Shown: positions 1 through 7,368, counted from the stretch's first letter. The stretch is DNA of 25,148 bases from JAKFWF01 sp031367505 (GCA_031367505.1 JANLPY010000717.1:1-25148); one strand, 5' to 3'. Numbers and translations: made by a program. The notes: generated by a model not told the origin, from the sequence alone.

Positions 1-91
1 ACAATCTCCACAGGCTTAACTTATCTAACCCATACTTAACTGGTTTAACATCTACGCAAAACTGGCTTGAAGTCGGTTTGATGCCTTGATT

Positions 92-105
92 TTTCAAATT
101 TGAAA
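92..105. repeat. Perfect 14-bp palindrome upstream of parA
   Basis: The sequence TTTCAAATTTGAAA equals its own reverse complement. It sits in an AT-rich patch about 185 bp before the parA start and could be an operator or part of an origin or centromere-like region. The palindrome is directly visible; its role is unknown. Confidence 0.5.
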
Positions 106-201
106 TGGATGAAGCCAAAGCCCATCGACCGACGGTCATCACCACATCAGGGAATTTGCTTTCGAGAACCAATCCCCCCGAATCGTTGTGGACTTCGCCC
201 T

Positions 202-215
202 GACGGTACGCTGTC
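202..215. repeat. GACGG-N4-CCGTC palindrome, site A (imperfect)
   Basis: GACGG-tacg-CTGTC matches the core of three other sites in the parA cassette with one mismatch in the right arm. It is followed by ATGACGT, much as sites B and C are followed by a (C/T)CGCCGT tract. It lies 74 bp before the parA start, where an autorepressing partition protein would bind. Confidence 0.5.
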
Positions 216-260
216 ATGACGTCGCTACGAATTGCCGTAGTGCCGCCGTGCCGTCATTAC

Positions 261-273
261 GGGCTGACAGCCC
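261..273 (+). promoter_or_regulatory. Small hairpin just upstream of the parA ribosome binding site
   Basis: GGGCT-gac-AGCCC can form a 5-bp GC-rich stem ending 3 nt before the AAAGG (277-281) that serves as parA ribosome binding site. It could modulate translation or belong to the palindrome cluster. The stem is seen; function is inferred. Confidence 0.35.
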
Positions 274-288
274 GACAAAGGATATTGA

Positions 289-980
289 ATGATTATAACA
301 CTCGCTTCCTCGAAGGGCGGCGTCGGAAAGTCTACGATCACTGGCTGCCTTGCCGGTGTCTGGGCTGCTGACGGCGATAAGGTCCACATTGTCGACCTGG
401 ATAATAACCGCACCGTCTCGCGCTGGTTTGCCGACGCGGAAAGGTGCCACCCAACATTACCGTGTCCGCACCAGACCCGTCGGGATTGACCGAGCACTTG
501 GCCGAACTTGCGGCGGCAGCCAATCCCGACCTGATCTTGATCGACGTTGCCGGTACCTATGAACGGGCGCTGACGGTTGCCGTAGCCAGGGCACATCTCA
601 CGCTCATTCCAGCCGCGCCGACGGAAGCGGATATCTTCGAGGCATCACGCGTCGCTCGTCACATCACGTCGGTGTTCCAGGCCTTCGGGCGTGACCCGCT
701 ATACCGGCTGCTGCTGAACCGGGTACCCACCCTGTCCTCATCCGGGCAACTTTACTCAACGCTCGAAATTGTCCGCTTGCGGCTCCCACGCCTCAAAACG
801 CGCATCATGCAGCGGGCTGCCTATGAGGAGTTGGGTCTATCCGGCCATCCGCCGCATTTCGCAGATCTGAAGCGGTCCACGGTTGCCAAAGCCGTCGCCG
901 AACTAGATGCAGTGCGAGGCGACATCGATGCGCTCCTTCAAACTACCTACGCCTCACAACCTCTCGAAGGAGCCGCCTAA
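289..980 (+). pseudogene. parA: ParA/MinD-type partition ATPase, split by a -1 frameshift
   Basis: Deviant Walker-A ATPase of the ParA family, which moves plasmid or chromosome cargo with a DNA-binding partner. The first 51 codons carry KGGVGKST (residues 9-16) and the DLDNNRT segment. Near 441-444 the frame changes, and the rest of the protein, including the LILIDVAGTY Walker-B region and the PTEADIFEA stretch, is read from 444 in another frame. Restoring one A in the gaaagg run at 439-444 gives one continuous protein of about 230 residues, normal for small ParA proteins. AAAGG at 277-281 is a good ribosome binding site. A GTG at 444 could start the distal part, but that product would lack Walker A. 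The lesion may be a real deletion or a homopolymer sequencing error. The RHH partner follows with a 1-nt overlap. Confidence 0.8.
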
Positions 981-1312
981 TGAGCAAACCAAATTTCCGC
1001 CCAATTGCACCGCTCGATGTTGATGATGACGCACTTGAACGCGTCAATGAGCGTCTCGGCGTGCCCACGATGGTTCCCCCGGTGGCAAAGGCACAACAAG
1101 ATGTAGTGACGGCAAGCCGTCCCGCCGTCCCGCCGCCAAGACGGCAACAGAAGCTCACTGTGCGCATCCCGGGTTATTTGGTCGACGCCTTAAAGCGAAG
1201 TGCTTTGGAGCAAAGAACAACGGTTCGTCATCTTGTCCTGCTCGCTTTGCAGAAGGACGGGTACGTCGTTAAACCGGCCGATCTGCTTCCGGGGGCAGGG
1301 GGGAGTGACTAA
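980..1312 (+). CDS. Ribbon-helix-helix (CopG/ParG-like) protein, probable ParA partner
   Basis: 110 residues. The C-terminal half, from about residue 56 (QKLTVRIPGYLVDALKRSA onward), has the pattern of a ribbon-helix-helix DNA-binding fold: a short beta strand followed by two helices ending in LLALQKDGY. The N-terminal half is acidic, then proline/arginine-rich and probably flexible, as in ParG/Omega-type partners that stimulate ParA and repress their own operon. The start overlaps the parA stop as TAATG, so the two genes are coupled. The linker VTASRPAV is encoded by one of the GACGG-N4-CCGTC palindromes, so a likely binding site is embedded in the gene. ParB-like partner function is inferred from fold and position. 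Confidence 0.65.
   Translation: MSKPNFRPIAPLDVDDDALERVNERLGVPTMVPPVAKAQQDVVTASRPAVPPPRRQQKLTVRIPGYLVDALKRSALEQRTTVRHLVLLALQKDGYVVKPADLLPGAGGSD
1108..1121. repeat. GACGG-N4-CCGTC palindrome, site B, inside the RHH gene
   Basis: GACGGC-aa-GCCGTC is a dyad with 6-bp arms and is identical to site C. It lies in the coding sequence of the RHH protein, in the low-complexity linker, where coding constraint is weak. It is followed by CCGCCGT at 1122-1128. Confidence 0.6.
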
Positions 1313-1329
1313 GCCAAGCCGTCAACCGC

Positions 1330-1343
1330 GACGGCAAGCCGTC
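1330..1343. repeat. GACGG-N4-CCGTC palindrome, site C, between the RHH gene and the next ORF
   Basis: The same 14 bp as site B, followed by TCGCCGT at 1344-1350. It lies 18 bp after the RHH stop codon and upstream of the short unknown ORF. Confidence 0.6.
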
Positions 1344-1400
1344 TCGCCGTAACGCCAGCGCAGCACATTGAAGAAACCACCAGCAAAGAAAAGGATATGC

Positions 1401-1661
1401 ATGCTTCCAAAGCCAAGCCGCGAAGAAATGCTAGCGGCACTTACCGATCCAGACCTTACCAATCCGCTAGCCGCTGCAATCGCTGCTGTCATAACGACCT
1501 ATGGCGCGCTTCTACGCGAGCAGGCCAAACACGAAGATGCGCTCCCGAAGTTATTTCTTGTGCCGCGACCCCGCAATGAAATCGAGATGTTTGCATGCGA
1601 AGCGTTCACCCGCGAAGTTGCCTTACTTGGGCTCAACGTCAAAATCCGATCCGATAAATAA
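1401..1661 (+). CDS. Hypothetical 86-residue protein of the partition cassette
   Basis: No family recognised. The ATG at 1401 is preferred because AAAAGG sits about 6 nt upstream; an in-frame TTG at 1368 would add 11 residues rich in Lys and Pro. The product starts with a short acidic helix-like stretch (PSREEMLAALTDP), then an Ala-rich helix and a basic C terminus (VKIRSDK). There is no signal peptide or membrane segment. It follows the parA-RHH pair in the same direction and lies between palindromes C and D, so it probably belongs to the same cassette. It could be an accessory partition or replicon-maintenance factor, but nothing in the sequence proves that. Confidence 0.45.
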   Translation: MLPKPSREEMLAALTDPDLTNPLAAAIAAVITTYGALLREQAKHEDALPKLFLVPRPRNEIEMFACEAFTREVALLGLNVKIRSDK

Positions 1662-1700
1662 CACGTGAAGGGGACCGCCTGGACTGTTTCTTCGCGACGG

Positions 1701-1720
1701 CATGACGGCAGACCGTCATG
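1701..1720. repeat. GACGG-N4-CCGTC palindrome, site D, downstream of the cassette
   Basis: CATGACGG-caga-CCGTCATG is a perfect inverted repeat with 8-bp arms, containing the same core as sites A-C. Further GACGG (1696-1700) and CCGTC (1724-1728) words flank it. It sits close to the end of the truncated kdpD, at the right edge of the cassette. Confidence 0.6.
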
Positions 1721-2513
1721 GCACCGTCCATGCTCGAAATCGCTCACATTGGGTAACCTCCCGAAGGGTGGAGCCGAGCAGCGGCATCATTTTAGCAACC
1801 GCTTGTGAAGAGCAACCCACCGTGCGGCGCAGCGCAAGCTCGCGCAGCGCGGTCAAATTACTCAACTTGAAGAACTGGTCGACCGCGCGTTTGGCATTCT
1901 CCGGCAGGTAGACCTTGCCCTCCTTGAGCCGCTGGATCAGTTCCTCTGGCGGCAGATCGACCACGACGATCTCGTCGGCTTTTTCGATGGCACTGTCCGG
2001 CACCGTTTCACGCACGGTGACACCGGTAATTCTCTGGACGACATCGGTGAGGCTTTCGAGATGCTGGATATTGAGTGTGGTCCAGACATCAATGCCGGCC
2101 CTTAGTGCCTCGCCGACGTCCTGATACCGCTTGGGATGCAGCAGGCCAGGCGCATTGGTGTGGGCATACTCGTCGACGAGCAGCAATGCGGGCCGCCGGA
2201 CGATGGCGGCTTCGACGTTGAACTCCAACAACGTACGATTACGATATTCGGTCGTGCGTCGCGGCAGCACTTCGAGCCCTTCGAGCATGGCCGCTGTTTC
2301 GGCGCGACCATGCGTCTCGATCAGGCCGACCACCACATCGACGCCCTCGGCCTTCTTCACTCGCGCGGCCGACAGCATCGCATAGGTCTTGCCGACGCCC
2401 GGCGCCATGCCGAGGAAGACCTTCAGTTTGCCGCGCGTTTCCTTCTCGGCAAGCTCGAGCAGTGCAGACGGTGAGGGGCGCCGCTCATCGGTGTTGGATT
2501 GTTTATCGGCCAT
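1716..2513 (-). pseudogene. kdpD: Truncated KdpD: N-terminal domain of the potassium sensor kinase
   Basis: Residues 1 to about 231 match the conserved N-terminal KdpD domain, with Walker A GMAPGVGKT (35-43), the DEYAHTNAPG motif (114-123), and the typical VYLPENAKRAVDQFFK and NLTALRELALRRT segments. A full KdpD is near 890-900 residues and continues with a universal-stress-like domain, four membrane helices and a histidine kinase. Here the match stops around nucleotide 1821, and about 34 unrelated residues follow to a stop at 1716. The product cannot sense or phosphorylate. The start lies 6 nt after the kdpC stop, as expected of the operon. The partner regulator kdpE is not in the window. 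The break coincides with the edge of the parA cassette. Confidence 0.85.
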
Positions 2514-2519
2514 CCCTGA

Positions 2520-3131
2520 TCACACACGTGGAGTGGCAAGCGCGTCAAGAGCAAGATTGAGTGTCAGCACGTTGACCCGGGGTTCGCCGAACACGCCGAT
2601 CAGTGGTTGTTCGACGTGCAACTTGAGCAGCTCGCGTATGCGCTCTTCCGGTACACCGCGCGCGGTGGCGACGCGGGCAACTTGCTGTGCGGCAAAGGCG
2701 GGCGATATGTGCGGATCAAGCCCGCTCGCCGAAGTGGTGACGGCGTCAGCCGGCGCCTTCGCTACGCCAGTCGACTTGCCTAGAGCCGCTGCATCTGCCT
2801 GCACGCGTTCGATCAACTTTTTCGAAGTCGGCCCAAAGTTCGAGCCGCCGGAGTTGCCAGCGTTATAGGGTGCATCGACGGTCTTGGTATCGTCCTTCGG
2901 GTCGGGAGCGCTCGTTGCCGATGGCCGGCCATGGAAATAGCCGTCGGTCGTAAACGACTGACCAATCAGGCGCGAGCCGGCCACGGCATTACCCTTGCGG
3001 ATGAGGCTGCCGTTGGCGTTATCCGGCATGGCCACCTGAACCAGTCCGGTGACCGCCAGCGGATAGGCGATACCGGTGAGCAGCGTGAAGAATGTCAGCA
3101 TGACGATGGCCGGGCGCAGGTGAGAAAGTAT
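2520..3131 (-). CDS. kdpC: KdpC, potassium-transporting ATPase subunit C, with an ATA in place of the start codon
   Basis: KdpC is the single-span subunit that stabilises the KdpFABC potassium pump. The protein begins LSHLRPAIVML after the putative first codon, followed by one hydrophobic segment (about residues 8-30) and the conserved IGQSF, GRPSA, NSGGSNFGPT and DPHISPAFA blocks, ending at a normal length of about 203 residues. The expected start codon reads ATA (3131-3129), 6 nt after a strong AAAGGAG that overlaps the kdpB stop. The first in-frame ATG is at 3101, ten residues later and inside the membrane helix. Either ATA is used weakly, or the gene is silenced or reduced by an ATG to ATA change. 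The reading frame is otherwise intact. Confidence 0.8.
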   Translation of the reverse strand: MLSHLRPAIVMLTFFTLLTGIAYPLAVTGLVQVAMPDNANGSLIRKGNAVAGSRLIGQSFTTDGYFHGRPSATSAPDPKDDTKTVDAPYNAGNSGGSNFGPTSKKLIERVQADAAALGKSTGVAKAPADAVTTSASGLDPHISPAFAAQQVARVATARGVPEERIRELLKLHVEQPLIGVFGEPRVNVLTLNLALDALATPRV

Positions 3132-3142
3132 GTTGATCTCCT

Positions 3143-5191
3143 TTAGGCGAGACGCAGGGCGGAAATTACCAAATCGATGAGCTTGATGCCGACGAACGGC
3201 ACGATCAAACCGCCGAGGCCGTAGATCAGTAGGTTGCGGCGCAACAGCGCTTCGGCGCCGACGGGGCGATAAGTAATCCCCTTCAGTGCCAGCGGGATCA
3301 GCGCGATGATGATCAAGGCGTTGAAGATCACCGCCGACAGAACGGCACTCTCCGGCGTCGCCAGATGCATAACGTTGAGCGCGCCCAGTTCCGGGTAGGT
3401 GACGAGAAACAACGCCGGAATGATCGCAAAATATTTGGCGACGTCGTTGGCGATGGAGAATGTGGTCAGCGAGCCGCGCGTCATCAGCAGTTGCTTGCCG
3501 ATGCTGGTCACCTCGATCAACTTGGTCGGATTGCTGTCGAGATCGACCATGTTGCCGGCTTCGCGCGCCGCTTGGGTTCCCGACTGCATGGCGACACCAA
3601 CGTCGGCCTGCGCCAGTGCCGGCGCATCGTTGGTGCCGTCGCCGCACATCGCGACGAGCCGGCCCTTCGCTTGCTCCGACTTGATGTAGGCGAGCTTGTC
3701 CTGCGGTGTTGCCTCCGCGATGTAATCATCGACACCGGTCGCGATCGCGGCGGCGGTTACCGGATTGTCGCCGGTGACCATCACCGTTTTGATGCCCATG
3801 GCGCGCAGCTCCGCGAACCGTGCCTTGATATGCGGCTTCACCACGTCCTTGAGATGGATTACGCCGAGCAGCTGCTGGCCGCTCGCCACCGCCAGCGGCG
3901 TGCCGCCCGAGCGGGCGATGGTCTCGACCGCCTCGCGAAAGACGCCCGGTGCTTGCTGCATGGTCTGCCCGGTGAACTTGAGGACCGCATCGATAGCGCC
4001 CTTGCGAATGCAGCGGTCGTCGAGATCGACACCGGAGATGCGGGTCTGGGCCGAGAACGGGATGAATACGGGGGTTTTGCCTTCCAGGTTTGGCTCAACT
4101 TGCCCGTGGCTGCCTTTTGCAAGTGCCACGATCGAACGCCCTTCCGGCGTCTCGTCCGCCAGCGAAGCCAGCAATGCCGCCTCCGCGAGCTGCGCCGGGG
4201 TGACGCCTGGTACCGGCAGGAAGTCGGTAGCAAGTCGGTTGCCGAAAGTAATGGTGCCGGTCTTGTCGAGCAGCAGTACATCGACGTCGCCTGCGGCTTC
4301 GACGGCACGACCCGAGGTCGCCACTACATTGAACCGGATCAGCCGATCCATGCCGGCGATGCCGATCGCCGACAACAGGCCGCCGATCGTCGTCGGGATC
4401 AGCGTGACCAGTAGTGCCACCAGCATGGTAATCGGCAGCACGGTGCCGGAGTAGCCGGCGAGACCCCATAGCGTCGCGACCGCGATCAGGAAGATCAGTG
4501 TCATGCCCGACAGCAGGATCGATAGCGCCAGCTCATTCGGCGTCTTCTGACGTTGCGCTCCTTCGACGAGTGCGATCATGCGATCGAGAAACGATGAGCC
4601 GGGGCTTGAGGTAACGCGCACCTTGATCCAGTCCGACAGCACCATCGTGCCGCCTGTGACCGCCGAACGGTCACCGCCCGACTCGCGGATCACCGGTGCC
4701 GACTCGCCGGTCACCGCCGACTCGTTGACCGAAGCGATACCCGCAACCACCTCACCATCGGTCGGGATCGTATCGCCGGCCTCGACCAACACGACCTCGC
4801 CGATCACCAGATCAAGCGCCGCCCTCGGTTCCCAAAGGTCGTCAGTCGGGTCGTCGGGGTGGAGCAGCAACTTCGCCCGGGTGTCACTGCGCGTGCTGCG
4901 CAGTGCATCGGCTTGTGCCTTGCCGCGACCTTCGGCGATCGCCTCGGCGAAGTTGGCGAACAGCACGGTGAACCAAAGCCACGCGGCGATTTGGCTAGTG
5001 AAGAGCCAGCCGCCGTGTCCGGTTGCAACGTCGCGGATCAGGATCAGCGTCACCAGCAGGGCGACGACGCCGGTGACGAACATCACCGGATTGCGTATGA
5101 GTTTCTTCGGCGCGAGCTTCATGAACGCATCGATGATCGCCTGGCGGATGAGCGACGCGTCGAACGGCGCAGTGCTGACATGGGACGACAT
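3143..5191 (-). CDS. kdpB: KdpB, P-type ATPase subunit of the potassium pump
   Basis: Catalytic subunit of KdpFABC, hydrolysing ATP to drive potassium uptake under limitation. At 682 residues it is full length. Visible motifs: TGES of the actuator domain (161-164), DKTGT with the phosphorylated Asp309 (309-313), the KGAIDAVLKF nucleotide-binding stretch, TGD (473-475) and GDGTNDAPAL (517-526). Membrane segments occur near residues 35-52, 65-80, 223-275 and in the C-terminal third. It starts at 5191, 12 nt after kdpA, preceded by AAGGAT; its stop overlaps the kdpC ribosome binding site. It is the only large kdp gene here without a visible defect, although its partners are damaged, so the complex is probably not assembled normally. 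Confidence 0.95.
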   Translation of the reverse strand: MSSHVSTAPFDASLIRQAIIDAFMKLAPKKLIRNPVMFVTGVVALLVTLILIRDVATGHGGWLFTSQIAAWLWFTVLFANFAEAIAEGRGKAQADALRSTRSDTRAKLLLHPDDPTDDLWEPRAALDLVIGEVVLVEAGDTIPTDGEVVAGIASVNESAVTGESAPVIRESGGDRSAVTGGTMVLSDWIKVRVTSSPGSSFLDRMIALVEGAQRQKTPNELALSILLSGMTLIFLIAVATLWGLAGYSGTVLPITMLVALLVTLIPTTIGGLLSAIGIAGMDRLIRFNVVATSGRAVEAAGDVDVLLLDKTGTITFGNRLATDFLPVPGVTPAQLAEAALLASLADETPEGRSIVALAKGSHGQVEPNLEGKTPVFIPFSAQTRISGVDLDDRCIRKGAIDAVLKFTGQTMQQAPGVFREAVETIARSGGTPLAVASGQQLLGVIHLKDVVKPHIKARFAELRAMGIKTVMVTGDNPVTAAAIATGVDDYIAEATPQDKLAYIKSEQAKGRLVAMCGDGTNDAPALAQADVGVAMQSGTQAAREAGNMVDLDSNPTKLIEVTSIGKQLLMTRGSLTTFSIANDVAKYFAIIPALFLVTYPELGALNVMHLATPESAVLSAVIFNALIIIALIPLALKGITYRPVGAEALLRRNLLIYGLGGLIVPFVGIKLIDLVISALRLA

Positions 5192-5203
5192 GATTTTGAT
5201 CCT

Positions 5204-6913
5204 TCAGAAGGTTTTGCCGGCGAGCATCTGGAAGTGCTCGACGATGGGGCCGAGAGCGAGTGACGGGAAATATTGCAGACCGCCGAGGATCAGGATCACG
5301 CCGATCAGCAGGCCGATGAACAGGCCGCCGTGCGTCGGGAACGTGCCTGGCGAGACAGGCACCTTCTTCTTCGTCGCGATCGAACCAGCGATCGCCATTA
5401 CCGGGATGACGTAGGCGAACCGGCCGAGCAACATGGCGATCGCGAGCGTAGTATTGTACCAAGGCGTGTTGGCGCTGAGGCCCGCGAATGCCGAGCCGTT
5501 GTTGCCGGCCGCCGACGAGTAGGCATAGAGGATCTCCGACAGTCCGTGCGGACCGGCATTGGCAAGACTTTCGAGTGCCTTCGGGAGCATTGCCGAGATG
5601 GCGGTGAAGGTCAGGATCGCGAATGGCAGGATCAACAGAGCGAGGATCGCGAGCTTCATTTCGCGTGGCTCGATTTTCTTGCCCAGGTACTCCGGCGTGC
5701 GCCCGACCATTAGACCGGCAATGAACACAGTCAGGATCGCCATCACGATCATGCCATAGAGGCCCGATCCGGTGCCGCCCGGCAGGATCTCGCCGAGCTG
5801 GATCATGACCAGCGGGATGAGACCGCCCAGCGGCGTGAGCGAATCGTGCATCGCATTGACGGCGCCGCACGACAGGCCGGTGGTGGCCACGACGTAGAGC
5901 GCAGTCAGCGCCTGGCCGAAGCGCACCTCTTTACCTTCCATGTTGCCGCCTAGCTGATCGACGCCGGCTTGGACCAGCAGCGGATTACCAGCGGTCTCCG
6001 CAGAGTACACAGCCGCGACGCCGGCAATCAGCAGAACGCCCATCACCATCAATAAGGCGTGTCCTTGGCGTGCATCACCGACCATGCGGCCGAAGGTGAA
6101 TGTCAGCGCCGTCGAAATCAGCAACATGCTCCAGATCGAAAGGATGTTGGACCAGACATTCGGGTTCTCGAAGGGGTGCGCCGCGTTGGCATTGAAGTAG
6201 CCGCCGCCGTTGGTGCCGAGCTGCTTGATCGCTTCCTGGCTGGCGACGGGCCCAAGTGCGATCGCCTGCTTAGCGCCTTCGAGCGTTGACGCCTCGACGC
6301 TGCCCGTCAATGTCTGGGGAATGCCGGTCATGGCAAACGCCAGCGCCAGCAGCAGCGACAGTGGCAGCAGCACGTAGAGCGTGGCGCGGGTAAGATCGAC
6401 CCAGAAATTGCCGAGTTGACCGGTGCCGGCGCGGGCGAAGGCTCGCGTAATGGCGATTGCGAGAGCAATGCCGGTTGCGGCCGACAGGAAGTTGTGCACC
6501 GTCAGTCCAGCCATCTGGCTCAGATGGCTCATCGTGGTCTCGCCACTGTAAGCCTGCCAGTTGGTGTTGGTGACGAAGCTGATTGCCGTATTGAAGGCCA
6601 GATCAGGCGCGACACCCGCAAACCCCTGCGGATTGAGTGGCAGAAACGCCTATAGGCGCAGGATGGCATACAGCACGACGAGCCCGGCGAGACTGAATAC
6701 CAGCATCGCCAGTGTATAGCCGAGCCAAGTCTGCTCCTTGGTAGGCTTGATCCCGCTGGGGGCGTAGAGCCCCCGCTCGACCGGACCGAGTAATGGTGAA
6801 AGGACCGTGCGCTCGCCTTGGAAGACGCGCGCCATGTAAAACCCGAGAGGACGTGCCGCAATCAACACGGCTCCCAGTACGGCCGCGATCTGCAGCCATC
6901 CGACGATGGCCAT
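5204..6913 (-). pseudogene. kdpA: KdpA, potassium-binding subunit, interrupted by an in-frame TAG at codon 88
   Basis: KdpA is the channel-like subunit that selects potassium. The gene reads in one frame from ATG at 6913 (after AAAGGAAA) to 5204, 569 codons plus stop, which fits the family. Codon 88 (6652-6650) is TAG, between LYAILRL and AFLPLNPQG, where a CAG Gln codon would need only one C to T change. Downstream blocks are normal, including TNTNWQAYSGE (first pore loop), QLGTNGGGYFNAN, AVNAMHDSLTPLGG and AAGNNGSAFAGL. An ATG at 6532 could restart translation, but that product would lack the first helices and the first pore loop, so it should be inactive. No frameshift is present. Unless the stop is suppressed or a read error, the pump is lost. 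Confidence 0.9.
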
Positions 6914-6933
6914 GTGGATTTTCCTTTAGCGCC

Positions 6934-7020
6934 CTAAAACTTCTCTGGGCGTAGCAGCGTGTAGAGCAGGTAGGCAGCGAGGCCGATGGCAACTGCCAAT
7001 CCGATGAGGGGGTCATTCAT
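6934..7020 (-). CDS. kdpF: KdpF, small stabilising subunit of the potassium pump
   Basis: 28 residues starting MNDPLIGLAV and ending LLRPEKF, the usual length and C-terminal pattern of KdpF. Most of it is one transmembrane helix. In the Kdp complex it packs against KdpA. It lies directly upstream of kdpA (20-nt gap) and follows another tiny membrane ORF. The start at 7020 is preceded by GAGG. Confidence 0.8.
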   Translation of the reverse strand: MNDPLIGLAVAIGLAAYLLYTLLRPEKF

Positions 7021-7030
7021 GGCAGGGTCC

Positions 7031-7114
7031 TCACGCTCTTGCGCAGAGCTTGGCGTAGACGGCCAGCAGGGCAAAGAGGCCAACACCCAAGCCGAGGAAT
7101 ACGAGGTCAAACAT
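7031..7114 (-). CDS. 27-residue membrane peptide at the head of the kdp operon
   Basis: Begins MFDLVFLGLGV and ends YAKLCARA. It is one hydrophobic helix with a basic tail, preceded by TAGGAG about 8 nt before the ATG. A peptide of this style before kdpF is, to my knowledge, common in proteobacterial kdp operons, but its role is not established. It ends 10 nt before kdpF. It may be a second small pump subunit or a leader peptide. Confidence 0.6.
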   Translation of the reverse strand: MFDLVFLGLGVGLFALLAVYAKLCARA

Positions 7115-7191
7115 GCGAGCAACTCCTATGCAGTGACAAGAGTAAGAATAGTCAGGCCGTTATCAAATCTCGATAGGGAAGACGTCCCTCA

Positions 7192-7197
7192 AGTATA
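7192..7197 (-). promoter_or_regulatory. Possible -10 element of the kdp operon
   Basis: On the minus strand this reads TATACT, five of six to TATAAT, about 78 nt before the first small kdp ORF. No good -35 hexamer lies 16-18 nt upstream, which would suit an activator-dependent promoter such as KdpE-driven kdp promoters. Inference only. Confidence 0.3.
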
Positions 7198-7325
7198 AAG
7201 CCCGCATAAAGATCACGCGAAACCCGAATGCGGCCACGCGGATTTGCAGTCACAAACCACGCAACCATCTTATGCCGGCATTGCCAAGTCCGAGTGCTCG
7301 TTGACCGCGTTGTGCTCCAGGATCA

Positions 7326-7353
7326 TCGATAGCGGCTCGATAAACAGTCGATA
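7326..7353. repeat. Three TCGATA direct repeats with 11-bp spacing
   Basis: TCGATA starts at 7326, 7337 and 7348, so successive copies lie exactly 11 bp apart, about one helical turn. A fourth copy is at 7170-7175. Direct repeats with 10-11 bp periodicity are typical of OmpR/PhoB-family response regulators (KdpE belongs there), but another regulator is equally possible. The array ends 16 bp before the TTGACC element of the rightward gene. Confidence 0.5.
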
Positions 7354-7368
7354 ATCGTGAACACCGGC

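Larger units (their letters stand above)
1..288. other. Non-coding region upstream of the parA cassette
   Basis: I see no convincing gene here. The left end is AT-rich for this window and repeats short TTAAC-containing words (CTTAACT at 15-21 and 35-41, TTTAAC at 44-49). A perfect 14-bp palindrome lies at 92-105, and a cluster of GACGG/CCGTC half-sites occupies about 200-275, directly before the parA start. The layout of AT-rich repeats, palindromes and a partition ATPase gene would suit a promoter/operator or centromere-like region, but this is inference. No -35/-10 pair was convincing. Confidence 0.5.

Noticed and set aside
436..450. Programmed -1 frameshift in parA
   Set aside because: The site is not a classical slippery heptamer and no downstream pseudoknot or hairpin was evident; a simple one-base loss or read error explains it better.
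1740..1825. Insertion-sequence end next to the kdpD break
   Set aside because: The stretch looks foreign to kdpD, but I found no transposase, no convincing paired terminal inverted repeat and no target duplication, so an IS cannot be claimed.
3132..3647. Long upstream extension of the kdpC frame
   Set aside because: The extension lies inside kdpB on the same strand in another frame and shows no KdpC features; KdpC begins at the ATA-LSHLRPA position.
3365..4414. 349-codon plus-strand ORF opposite kdpB
   Set aside because: It is Arg/His/Gly-rich antisense shadow sequence of a well-supported gene in GC-rich DNA.
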